Positions 1-6,921 of a DNA stretch of 64,000 bases are shown here, piece by piece. The notes beneath the pieces were generated by a model that was given only the letters and a program-made list of their open reading frames with translations, had not been told where the DNA came from and did not search any database. This stretch comes from an uncultured Lacinutrix sp. (GTDB taxonomy: Bacteria; Bacteroidota; Bacteroidia; Flavobacteriales; Flavobacteriaceae). Where the stretch lies: the NCBI RefSeq assembly GCF_947500605.1, contig NZ_CANMSJ010000002.1, forward strand, positions 248,001 through 312,000, read 5' to 3'. How positions within the stretch are numbered: the stretch's first letter is position 1; each line of letters begins with the position of its first letter. A program made the translations under genes and the position numbers.

Positions 1-940
1 CTTTTTTAACCGACTCTAAAGTCACTTTAATGTTTTCAATAATTTCTCTTGCATTAGATCCTTTGGTTTGGAAAATACCCATAAAAACCGCTGGATTACC
101 CATACTCATGGCGTTAGCAGCATAAGACTGTGCATCTAATTCTATAGTTGCTACATCGTTTAGACGTAGAAACTCTCCATTTCCTAAAGCTTTAATAACA
201 ATATCTGCATATTGCTGCTCATGTTTAAAACGACCACTATATGTTAATGTATATGAAAATGCTTCACCATTATTCTGACCTAAAGAACCTGCAGCTGCTT
301 CCAAGTTTTGCTCAGCTAAAGCTGCTGTAATATCTGAAGGTATTAAACCATAGGTTGCTAATTTTTCTGGTTTTAACCAAATACGCATCGCATAATCTTG
401 TTGAGAGAATAAACTAACATCTCCAACACCACTAATACGTTGCATTGCAGGTACTACGTTTATTTTTAAGTAATTCTGAATAAAAGTAGCATCGTAACTC
501 TCATTTTCAGAATACATAGAAATAAACATTAAAGCACTTGTTTCTTGCTTTTGTGTTATTACTCCTGTCTGAAGCACCTCTTGAGGCAATAATGCACTTG
601 CTCTTGATACACGGTTTTGAACGTTAACCGCTGCAATATCTGCATCTACATCTTGATCAAAATAAACTGTGATTTCTGCTGTACCTGTATTAGATGCTGT
701 AGAAGTGATATAACTCATCCCTTCAACACCATTAATTTGTTCCTCTATAGGAATAATTACACTCTCTAAAACAGTTTCTGCATTGGCTCCAGCATAAGAT
801 GCTGTTACCTTAATGGTTGGCGGTGCAATATCTGGATACTCTTCTATGGGTAGACTTGATATACTAATAAAACCAAGTACAACTATGATAATAGAAATTA
901 CCGTTGAAAGAACGGGTCTTTCAATAAATGTTTTTAACAT
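1..940 (-). CDS. RND (HAE-1/AcrB-type) efflux pump inner-membrane subunit, partial
   Basis: This is the proton-driven inner-membrane pump of a tripartite RND efflux system, which exports drugs or other amphipathic compounds through a periplasmic adaptor and an outer-membrane channel. Only about 313 N-terminal residues are present, because the gene runs off the left edge. The reading begins MLKTFIERPVLSTVIS, the usual start of transmembrane helix 1 in this family. It continues with pore-domain text such as VNVQNRVSRA, SGVGDVSLF and GLIPSDITAAL, all typical of AcrB/MexB. The start lies 21 nt downstream of the adaptor stop codon, so the two are surely co-transcribed from the regulator promoter near 2670. 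Substrate range cannot be read from this part. The identity is secure at family level. Confidence 0.95.
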   Translation of the reverse strand, partial: MLKTFIERPVLSTVISIIIVVLGFISISSLPIEEYPDIAPPTIKVTASYAGANAETVLESVIIPIEEQINGVEGMSYITSTASNTGTAEITVYFDQDVDADIAAVNVQNRVSRASALLPQEVLQTGVITQKQETSALMFISMYSENESYDATFIQNYLKINVVPAMQRISGVGDVSLFSQQDYAMRIWLKPEKLATYGLIPSDITAALAEQNLEAAAGSLGQNNGEAFSYTLTYSGRFKHEQQYADIVIKALGNGEFLRLNDVATIELDAQSYAANAMSMGNPAVFMGIFQTKGSNAREIIENIKVTLESVKK

Positions 941-961
941 GACTAATATTTTTGTTAGTTA

Positions 962-2095
962 CTAGTTTTTAAATAATACAGCTACAGGCTTAATAGCCTC
1001 CTCAAAAGGTGTGTCTTTTGGAGCAATAGCCATTCCTGTTCTTAATTTTCCTACTCCAGATACAATAAGTTTATCACCTACCTTAAGTCCAGATTCTACA
1101 ACATATAAGTTCCCAACAGTACCTTGTACTTTTATAATAGTCGCTTTTGCTTTATTCTCTTTATCAACAGTAAAAACCATAATATCTTTTTGTTGTTCGA
1201 ACGTTGCAGATTGTGGTACTACAATAGCATCTTTATATTCTATTGGCAATCTAATTTTACCACTGTTTCCATTGGTTAAAATTTCGTTTGGATTATCAAA
1301 AGCAGCTCTAATTTTTATAGTTCCAGTACTTTCGTTAATTTGACCTGTACTTGTTTGAATACGTCCAGTTTCAGAATATACTTTCCCATTAGCTAATACC
1401 AAGCTAACATCTGGTGAGTTTTTAATACGTTCGGCTTTGTTTTGTCCTTCGTACCTTTGTAAGTGATCTATGTATTGCGCTTCGTTAAAACTGAAAAAAG
1501 CATATACTTCACTAATATCACTAACAGTAGTTAATGGATTGCTATCGTTAGGGCTAATTAAAGCACCTTCTCTAAAATTAATAGCACCAACATAACCATC
1601 TACAGGACTTTTAATAGTAGCATAACCAATATTAGCAGAAACACCACTTAAGTTTGCTTTCGCTTGTGCTAGATTAGCTTTCGCTGTCTCTAATTGCACA
1701 CCACTAATAATGTTTTTTTCTACTAAAGGAATCAATTTATCTACCTCAACCTGTGCTACATTAACACGTGCTCTTGCAGCTCCGGCGTCTTGACTTAACG
1801 ATTGTGTTTCTAATTTAAATAAAGTTTGTCCTTTACGTACTTTTTGACCTTCGTCTACTAATACGTTTTGAATGTACCCAGAAACCTTAGCTCTTACGTC
1901 ACTATTTACAACGCCTTCTATATTTGTTGGGTATTCTTGGTAGCCTGTTACCGTTTTTGTTTGCATACTTACTACAGGAAAAGATGCTGGAGGTGCTGCT
2001 GCTGGTGCAGCTGTTTGTTTTTCACTGTTACCACAACTTAAAACGACTAAGAATATGCTTAGTGATAATAATGTATATAATTTATTGCTTTTCAT
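962..2095 (-). CDS. RND efflux periplasmic adaptor (membrane-fusion protein), lipoprotein
   Basis: This is the periplasmic adaptor linking the RND pump to an outer-membrane channel. The 377-residue product has a lipoprotein signal ending at Cys21 (LVVLSC), so it is probably anchored to a membrane. It then shows the standard order of a barrel-sandwich/lipoyl half (VRAKVSGYIQNVLVDEGQKVRKG, split around a coiled-coil hairpin at about residues 95-150), a beta-barrel and a membrane-proximal domain, with the second lipoyl half near IGYATIKSPVDGYVG. It lies between the regulator (12 nt upstream) and the pump (21 nt downstream) on the same strand. No outer-membrane factor is visible; it may lie beyond the left edge or be shared. 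The family call is firm; the substrate is unknown. Confidence 0.95.
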   Translation of the reverse strand: MKSNKLYTLLSLSIFLVVLSCGNSEKQTAAPAAAPPASFPVVSMQTKTVTGYQEYPTNIEGVVNSDVRAKVSGYIQNVLVDEGQKVRKGQTLFKLETQSLSQDAGAARARVNVAQVEVDKLIPLVEKNIISGVQLETAKANLAQAKANLSGVSANIGYATIKSPVDGYVGAINFREGALISPNDSNPLTTVSDISEVYAFFSFNEAQYIDHLQRYEGQNKAERIKNSPDVSLVLANGKVYSETGRIQTSTGQINESTGTIKIRAAFDNPNEILTNGNSGKIRLPIEYKDAIVVPQSATFEQQKDIMVFTVDKENKAKATIIKVQGTVGNLYVVESGLKVGDKLIVSGVGKLRTGMAIAPKDTPFEEAIKPVAVLFKN

Positions 2096-2107
2096 TTTTA
2101 ATTGTAT

Positions 2108-2611
2108 TTAAAGGTCGAATTTATTGTCTATTATTTTTGTTCTTAATTCTTCAATTGAAGAGGATGCTCCATCTATATATTTGATATAATCTTCATGAAA
2201 AACTAGATCAAACTTATCTTCTTCATTCTCGATTTTATTATTATTAATGGCTTCTTTATAATCTTTAATTTCTTCATGTATTTTACGCTCTTCTTTCCAG
2301 TGATCCACCATTTTATCAATATGCTGAATAATGATGTCTTTTTTAATTACAAAATATTTTTTGCGATCTCCTGTCTTTGTGAAATACTGAATTTTATTTA
2401 AGTCCTGTAAATGATTTAAATGCGTTGAAATAGTACTTTTACTTGCACAAAGAATACTTACCATATCTTCGAAAGTTGCTCCTTTTTTACCTGTAAGTAT
2501 TATATAAGATAATATACGAGCAGCAACAGGAGCCAATTGCTCTCTGTTTTCCAAATGCACTCCTAGTTTTTCGACCAAGCCCATTTTTTCTTTACAAACG
2601 TCATCTTTCAT
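2108..2611 (-). CDS. GbsR/MarR-type winged-helix transcriptional regulator of the efflux operon
   Basis: This is a likely local repressor of the RND operon, given that it is the first gene and sits 12 nt from the adaptor gene. The 167-residue product has a winged-helix domain at about residues 25-100 (APVAARILSYIIL, then FEDMVSILCASKSTISTHLNHLQDLNKI), followed by a charged, probably coiled-coil tail rich in K and E, as in GbsR-like MarR relatives. I chose the ATG start at 2611. A GTG 45 nt upstream (2656) is in frame, but a TAnnTTTG -7 box at 2670-2677 would place the transcript start within a few bases of that GTG. A 20-bp palindrome over the promoter suggests autoregulation. The ligand is unknown. 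Confidence 0.85.
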   Translation of the reverse strand: MKDDVCKEKMGLVEKLGVHLENREQLAPVAARILSYIILTGKKGATFEDMVSILCASKSTISTHLNHLQDLNKIQYFTKTGDRKKYFVIKKDIIIQHIDKMVDHWKEERKIHEEIKDYKEAINNNKIENEEDKFDLVFHEDYIKYIDGASSSIEELRTKIIDNKFDL

Positions 2612-2669
2612 TCTAAAAAAATTATCACTGCTTTTAGAATAAGATATTCCTAACACAGTAAATTCTTGG

Positions 2670-2702
2670 CAAAAATATTAAAGGTTCGGAACAAACCGAA
2701 CC
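2670..2702 (-). promoter_or_regulatory. Promoter with overlapping palindromic operator for the efflux operon
   Basis: On the minus strand the sequence TATTTTTG (2670-2677) matches the Bacteroidota -7 box TAnnTTTG. Immediately upstream, 2683-2702 is a perfect inverted repeat with arms GGTTCGG and CCGAACC around a 6-nt spacer, placed where the -33 region should be. A repressor bound there would block RNA polymerase. The location directly in front of a MarR/GbsR-type gene makes autoregulation the simplest reading, but binding is inferred. Confidence 0.65.
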
Positions 2703-2729
2703 AAACGAAGTTAAAAGATTGTTAAATAA

Positions 2730-2750
2730 AAAAAGCCCGAAGGCTTTCTT
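2730..2750 (-). terminator. Intrinsic terminator after nhaA
   Basis: Read on the minus strand this is an AAAGCC/GGCTTT stem closed by a TTCG loop and followed by a run of T. It lies 28 nt after the nhaA stop codon. It ends the nhaA transcript just before the efflux promoter. Confidence 0.8.
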
Positions 2751-2777
2751 TAAATTATAACATAAAACAGACTATAC

Positions 2778-4079
2778 TTATGATTCTTTACTAGAACCTA
2801 TACGAAGTATAATATAGCCGATTATAGCTGAAATAAAAGACCCAATAAGTATCCCTATTTTAGCTGAATCAATAAATTCTGGTGTGGAAGCAAATGCCAA
2901 ACTACCTATAAATATGGCCATTGTAAAACCAATACCGGCTAAAAAAGCAACTCCTATAATTTGTTTGAAACTAATATCACTAGGCACTTCTATCCATTTT
3001 AATTTTTGAGCAATAAATACTATAAGGGTAATCCCAATACCTTTTCCTAAAATTAAACATACGATGATGTTAATGACTAAGGCAATATCTAGATTTTCGG
3101 AACCTGATATTAAAACACCTGCATTTGCAAGCGCAAAAATAGGAATGATAAAATATGCCACCCAACCATGTAAATTATGCTCTAAGTGTTGCAATGGTGA
3201 CTGAAATTTAGCCGACCAGTCGTTTAAATTGTCTACATGCTCAATTTGCTCATGCGAAAGAATGGGCTTTTTAAGAACACTCGCGGCCTTAATATTACTG
3301 TATACGTTCTCTAATTCTACTAAGAATTTAGAAGTCTCAATTTTTTGTCTAATAGGCACCGAAAAAGCTAATAATATACCAGCTATAGTTGGATGAATAC
3401 CGGATTTTAAGAATAGAAACCAAATAATAATTCCGAAGATGAACATTATAAACTTTGAATAAATTCCTTTATAAGACAAGAAATATAAAACAGCAAGCAA
3501 AACTAACGCAATTAACAGTAATGTAATATTAATACTCCCACTGTAGAAAATAGCGATTACTAAAACGGCTCCTATATCATCTACAATAGCAAATGCAGTT
3601 AGAAATATTTTAAGACTTAAAGGCACTCGTTTACCAAGGACATTTAAAATGGCTAAAGAAAAGGCAATATCTGTTGCCATTGGGATTCCCCAACCTTGTG
3701 CAGTATCAGGGTTTTGATTTAAAACTAAAAAGAAAATTACAGGTACTAACATACCTCCTAAAGCACCAACCAACGGAAAGGCAATTTTTTTTGGTGTATT
3801 CAATTCGCCAATTAATAACTCTCGCTTTATCTCCAACCCAATAAGGAAGAAGAATATAGCCATTAAGCCATCGTTAATCCATAAAATTAAAGGCTTCTTA
3901 AACTCAAAAGTTTCTGTTACAATTCCTAAATCGTATTGCCAAAGTTCTCTATAACTATCTCCATAAGGAGAATTTGCCCAAACCAATGCTAGAATGGTAG
4001 CTAACATAAGTAGAATGCCACTAAAACTTTCAATTTTTACAAATTTTTGGAATGGTGTAAGGAAAACTCTTTTAAGCAT
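2778..4079 (-). CDS. nhaA: Na+/H+ antiporter NhaA
   Basis: This is an inner-membrane sodium/proton antiporter for pH and salt homeostasis, fitting a marine bacterium. The 433-residue protein begins with hydrophobic helices and shows the NhaA signatures: GLEIKRELLIGEL at about residues 81-93, ATDIAF at 135-140 and the paired aspartates of AIVDDIGAV at 167-168, which bind and transport the ion in characterised NhaA. It is about 45 residues longer than the E. coli protein. Much of the excess lies in a hydrophilic loop near residues 240-300 (SHEQIEHVDNLNDW region), which I recall as common in Bacteroidota homologues. It appears monocistronic, with its own -7 box at 4113-4120 and a terminator at 2730-2750. 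Confidence 0.97.
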   Translation of the reverse strand: MLKRVFLTPFQKFVKIESFSGILLMLATILALVWANSPYGDSYRELWQYDLGIVTETFEFKKPLILWINDGLMAIFFFLIGLEIKRELLIGELNTPKKIAFPLVGALGGMLVPVIFFLVLNQNPDTAQGWGIPMATDIAFSLAILNVLGKRVPLSLKIFLTAFAIVDDIGAVLVIAIFYSGSINITLLLIALVLLAVLYFLSYKGIYSKFIMFIFGIIIWFLFLKSGIHPTIAGILLAFSVPIRQKIETSKFLVELENVYSNIKAASVLKKPILSHEQIEHVDNLNDWSAKFQSPLQHLEHNLHGWVAYFIIPIFALANAGVLISGSENLDIALVINIIVCLILGKGIGITLIVFIAQKLKWIEVPSDISFKQIIGVAFLAGIGFTMAIFIGSLAFASTPEFIDSAKIGILIGSFISAIIGYIILRIGSSKES

Positions 4080-4112
4080 ATAAATGGTATTTTTTCAAAA
4101 TTAGGTTAACTT

Positions 4113-4120
4113 CAAATATA
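4113..4120 (-). promoter_or_regulatory. -7 promoter box for nhaA
   Basis: The minus-strand sequence TATATTTG is an exact match to TAnnTTTG. It would give a leader of roughly 30 nt before the nhaA ATG. I did not find a clear TTG at the expected -33 distance, so the call rests on the -7 box and its position. Confidence 0.55.
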
Positions 4121-4289
4121 GGGATTCACGCAGAAAATAGAAGAACCGAATATTGACTTTAAAGAATATTTAACATTGAAAAACAACTAATTACGATTTT
4201 TTACAACTTAAATAGCGCCAAGAGTATCACATGTTATTTACAAGAGAATACACCTAAATATTTAAACTATTTCAAGAAAAAAATTAACA

Positions 4290-4320
4290 AAAAAAAGCCG
4301 ACTGTTGTTTACAGTCGGCC
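4290..4320 (-). terminator. Intrinsic terminator after pheS
   Basis: A perfect 9-bp stem (GCCGACTGT/ACAGTCGGC, 4297-4305 and 4311-4319) with a 5-nt loop is followed on the minus strand by eight T. It lies 24 nt after the pheS stop codon. Confidence 0.9.
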
Positions 4321-4343
4321 TTTAAAATATATTTTATTGTAAT

Positions 4344-5363
4344 TTATAGTGCGCTTTTAAATTGCTCTAAAAATCTAACATCATTTTCGCTTAATAATCT
4401 AATATCTCCAATTTGGTGTAATAACATGGCAATACGATCTATACCAACACCAAAGGCAAAGCCTGAATATTCGTTAGCATCTATTCCACAATTTGTTAAT
4501 ACGTTTGGATCTACCATACCACAACCTCCAATTTCTAACCAACCCGTTCCTTTTGTGATTTTATAATCGGTTTCAGTCTCTAGTCCCCAATACACATCTA
4601 TCTCGGCACTTGGCTCTGTAAATGGAAAGTATGATGGACGTAATCTTATTTTAGATTTTCCAAAAAGCTCTGTTGTAAAGTATTGTAATGTTTGCTTTAA
4701 GTCTGCAAAACTTACATCCTTATCTATATATAATCCTTCTAACTGGTGGAAAAAGCAGTGTGAACGTGCAGATATTGCTTCGTTTCTATATACTCTTCCA
4801 GGAGAAATGGTTCTAATAGGTGGTTGATTGTTTTCCATATAACGCACTTGCACAGAACTTGTGTGCGTACGTAAAAGGATATCTGGATCTGTTTGAATAA
4901 AAAACGTATCCTGCATGTCTCTTGCCGGATGGTATTCTGGCAAGTTTAATGCTGTAAAGTTATGCCAATCGTCTTCTATTTCTGGACCTTCGCTTACGTT
5001 AAATCCAATACGAGAAAAGATATCTATAATATCGTTTTTTACAATAGAAATAGGATGTCTTGCTCCAAGTGATACTGGTTCTCCTGGACGCGATAAATCT
5101 CCAGATGCACTAACGTCTTCGGTTGCACCTTCTAACTCTTCTTTTAAAGTGTTAACTTTATCTTGAGCGGTATTTTTAAGTTGGTTAATTACTTGACCAA
5201 ATTCTTTTTTGTGCTCGTTTGCAACATTTTTAAACTCAGCAAAATAATCGTTAAGTAAACCTTTTTTACCTAAATACTTTATTCTAAAAGTTTCTACCTC
5301 TTCTTTCGATTGGGCTTTAAAACTTTCTGCTTCTGCAATGAGTTCTTTTATCTTATCTATCAT
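4344..5363 (-). CDS. pheS: Phenylalanine--tRNA ligase alpha subunit
   Basis: This is the catalytic subunit of the heterotetrameric phenylalanyl-tRNA synthetase, which charges tRNA-Phe in the cytoplasm. The 339-residue length is normal (E. coli 327). An N-terminal coiled-coil arm (about 1-90) precedes the class II core. In the core I see LLRTHTSSVQ, motif 2 with PGRVYRNE, the phenylalanine pocket segment TGWLEIGGCGMVDPNVL and motif 3 SGFAFGVGIDRIAML near the C-terminus. pheT is not adjacent, which is common in this phylum. It has its own -7 box (5384-5391) and terminator (4290-4320). Confidence 0.98.
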   Translation of the reverse strand: MIDKIKELIAEAESFKAQSKEEVETFRIKYLGKKGLLNDYFAEFKNVANEHKKEFGQVINQLKNTAQDKVNTLKEELEGATEDVSASGDLSRPGEPVSLGARHPISIVKNDIIDIFSRIGFNVSEGPEIEDDWHNFTALNLPEYHPARDMQDTFFIQTDPDILLRTHTSSVQVRYMENNQPPIRTISPGRVYRNEAISARSHCFFHQLEGLYIDKDVSFADLKQTLQYFTTELFGKSKIRLRPSYFPFTEPSAEIDVYWGLETETDYKITKGTGWLEIGGCGMVDPNVLTNCGIDANEYSGFAFGVGIDRIAMLLHQIGDIRLLSENDVRFLEQFKSAL

Positions 5364-5383
5364 GATATCGTTTAAATAGATGG

Positions 5384-5391
5384 CAAATTTA
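5384..5391 (-). promoter_or_regulatory. -7 promoter box for pheS
   Basis: The minus-strand sequence TAAATTTG matches TAnnTTTG and would yield a short leader of roughly a dozen bases before the pheS ATG. This leaves no room for a tRNA-dependent leader attenuator. Confidence 0.5.
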
Positions 5392-5394
5392 ATT

Positions 5395-5590
5395 AAAAAT
5401 ATCGTGATTTCGAGAAGGAAACAACGAAGTAATCTTTAAAAGATCAAGAGATTGTTATAACAAATAGAAAAGGTTTGTTTTACAATGGCTTAATCTAGTC
5501 GTGGATTGCGTTAAGGATTGAACGGTTTGTTTGAGCTCCTCGAAGAGAGCGAGTAGTGAAAGCCTGACCCTTGTGGTAACGCCCAAATAA
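5395..5590. repeat. Non-coding structured repeat region between pheS and a small unknown gene
   Basis: No convincing gene lies here. Positions 5508-5582 form a bounded element: it opens GCGTTA (5508-5513) and closes TAACGC (5577-5582), which are exact inverted complements. It contains a small internal inverted repeat around GAGCTCCTCGAAGAG and the conserved-looking core GAGTAGTGAAAGCCTGACCC at 5551-5570. From memory, closely similar sequences recur between genes in many flavobacterial genomes, but I could not search. A second degenerate piece at about 5400-5460 resembles another flavobacterial intergenic repeat. The element starts only 6 nt after the stop codon of the neighbouring minus-strand gene. 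Confidence 0.5.
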
Positions 5591-5944
5591 TTATATATAT
5601 TCTGTTTCTAGAAAGTAATTTACAATAGCTTCTTTCATTAAAACACTTTGCTCGCCTGCTTTTAAAGTTGGCAATTCTTCTTTTATATGGTAATGTGGCC
5701 AACCGTCTTCGTCTACGAAATCTAACTCGTAATAACCGTAAGGCACCAGTAATTTACATATGGCAATGTGCATTAAATCTAGCTTATGGTCTTTTTTAAA
5801 CTTACGGTCTAATTGTCCTAATTCTTGAATACCAATTAGGTAAATTATAGCATCTAAATCTAGTTGATCTCCATCTGCAAATTGATTGGATAGCTTACTA
5901 ACTACCAACTCCCAACGTTCTTTTAATTCTATATCTCTAGACAT
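5591..5944 (-). CDS. Conserved hypothetical protein, 117 aa
   Basis: I do not recognise a named domain. The product is soluble and acidic, without signal peptide or membrane segment. It opens MSRDIELKERWELVVSKLS, has a hydrophobic centre (LDAIIYLIGIQELGQLDRKF) and ends with EAIVNYFLETEYI. It has the feel of a small conserved flavobacterial cytoplasmic protein. It is divergent from the CvpA-family gene, with overlapping -7 boxes in the shared intergenic region, and has an 18-bp perfect palindrome 6 nt upstream of its ATG. Function is unknown. Confidence 0.8.
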   Translation of the reverse strand: MSRDIELKERWELVVSKLSNQFADGDQLDLDAIIYLIGIQELGQLDRKFKKDHKLDLMHIAICKLLVPYGYYELDFVDEDGWPHYHIKEELPTLKAGEQSVLMKEAIVNYFLETEYI

Positions 5945-5950
5945 AATTTT

Positions 5951-5968
5951 TTTCCATTATAATGGAAA
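5951..5968 (-). promoter_or_regulatory. 18-bp perfect palindrome in the leader of the 117-aa gene
   Basis: TTTCCATTA followed by TAATGGAAA is a perfect palindrome ending 6 nt before the ATG at 5944 and lying inside the predicted leader. It could be a DNA operator or an RNA hairpin limiting ribosome access. No regulator is adjacent. Confidence 0.5.
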
Positions 5969-5995
5969 TCTCATTTTAGTTAAACTAATAGTTAG

Positions 5996-6014
5996 CAAAG
6001 TTAATTTATATTTG
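5996..6014. promoter_or_regulatory. Back-to-back divergent -7 boxes
   Basis: The minus-strand TAACTTTG (5996-6003) and plus-strand TATATTTG (6007-6014) both match TAnnTTTG and are only 3 bp apart. They would drive the 117-aa gene and the CvpA-family gene respectively. The polymerases should compete for this site. Confidence 0.5.
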
Positions 6015-6030
6015 TCTAAAATCTATTATT

Positions 6031-6549
6031 ATGGCTGTTATTGATATTGTTTTAGGCGCTTTGCTTCTTTTTGGGCTTGTTCGTGGTTTTATGAAAGGCC
6101 TTTTTGTTGAAGTCGCTTCTTTGGTGGCCTTAGTTGCTGGAGTTTATGGCGCTATTCATTTTAGTTATTTTGTTGCAGATTTTTTACAAAGTAGAACAGA
6201 ATGGGCAGAAAAAACGATAAACATTACAGCTTTCGCGATTACGTTTGTTATTATAATTTTAATTATCTCTCTAGCTGGAAAAGCATTTACTAAGCTTGCA
6301 GATTTTGCGTCTCTTGGTATTTTAAATAAATTACTTGGTGGTGTTTTTGGCGCTCTTAAAATAGGATTAATTTTAAGTGTATTACTTATTGTTTTTAACA
6401 AAATGAATAACACAATTACCTTTGTAGACGAAGAGCATATTAAAGATTCTATACTTTATAAGCCTGTAAAATCTATTGCACCAATAATCTTCCCAAATAT
6501 TATAAAATCTGACACTGAAGAGGAGGAAACTCCAGAAACAGAGGCTTAA
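6031..6549 (+). CDS. CvpA family membrane protein
   Basis: This is a small inner-membrane protein of the CvpA/colicin V production family, whose biochemical role is unsettled. The 172 residues start MAVIDIVLGALLLFGLVRGFMKG, the family signature, and contain four hydrophobic helices (about 5-20, 28-50, 64-86 and 103-125), with the usual conserved small-residue helix NKLLGGVFGALKIGL. The tail is acidic (TEEEETPETEA). The gene converges with the next minus-strand gene with only 2 nt between stop codons and no terminator in between. Confidence 0.92.
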   Translation: MAVIDIVLGALLLFGLVRGFMKGLFVEVASLVALVAGVYGAIHFSYFVADFLQSRTEWAEKTINITAFAITFVIIILIISLAGKAFTKLADFASLGILNKLLGGVFGALKIGLILSVLLIVFNKMNNTITFVDEEHIKDSILYKPVKSIAPIIFPNIIKSDTEEEETPETEA

Positions 6550-6551
6550 TT

Positions 6552-6905
6552 TTAATTTAAAATTAGTGTGTAGTTTATATCGTCTAGATCTATATAGTTA
6601 TCGAAAACATGCTTTTTACTATAGAAAAGTGCTTTTAACTCTTCTATTTCCTGCCTATTAAACATTAAAACTAGATTGGGTTGTAAAGATGGTATTGGTA
6701 TTTTACGTTTAACTTTCGAGTGTGCATATTTTGTTTCCCAATAGTTTGTTTCTATATTTAAAAGGTAGTTTTTAAATTTTTCATACTGCTCTACATTAAA
6801 CTCAAAACATATATTATTAAACTCTAAATGGTATATTTCGCAGTTTTCACATATTGATAATTCGCCACTACTAACTTTTGATATTGTCTTTATATTATGG
6901 CACAT
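6552..6905 (-). CDS. Conserved hypothetical protein with N-terminal CxxC-like pair
   Basis: This 117-residue soluble protein shows SICENCEIYHLEFNNICFEF near the start, with two cysteines spaced CxxC, and RKIPIPSLQPNLVLMFNRQEIEELKALF later. The pattern resembles a small Bacteroidota protein family that I think is catalogued as DUF6686, but that assignment is from memory. There is no signal peptide or membrane helix. It lies 16 nt downstream of the PepSY reductase gene and could be the last gene of that transcript. The cysteine pair might bind metal; this is only a suggestion. Confidence 0.8.
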   Translation of the reverse strand: MCHNIKTISKVSSGELSICENCEIYHLEFNNICFEFNVEQYEKFKNYLLNIETNYWETKYAHSKVKRKIPIPSLQPNLVLMFNRQEIEELKALFYSKKHVFDNYIDLDDINYTLILN

Positions 6906-6921
6906 AAGTTTATGTTTTAGA

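Noticed and set aside
5364-5383. Phenylalanine leader-peptide attenuator before pheS
   Set aside because: The predicted promoter leaves about a dozen bases of leader, and no Phe-rich short frame is present.
5508-5582. Integron attC site
   Set aside because: The ends are inverted complements, but the 7-bp core-site consensus is not satisfied and no integrase or cassette array is visible; kept only as a structured repeat.
5511-5702. 63-codon minus-strand frame covering the structured repeat and the end of the 117-aa gene
   Set aside because: It overlaps a better-supported gene in another frame and most of it is non-coding repeat.
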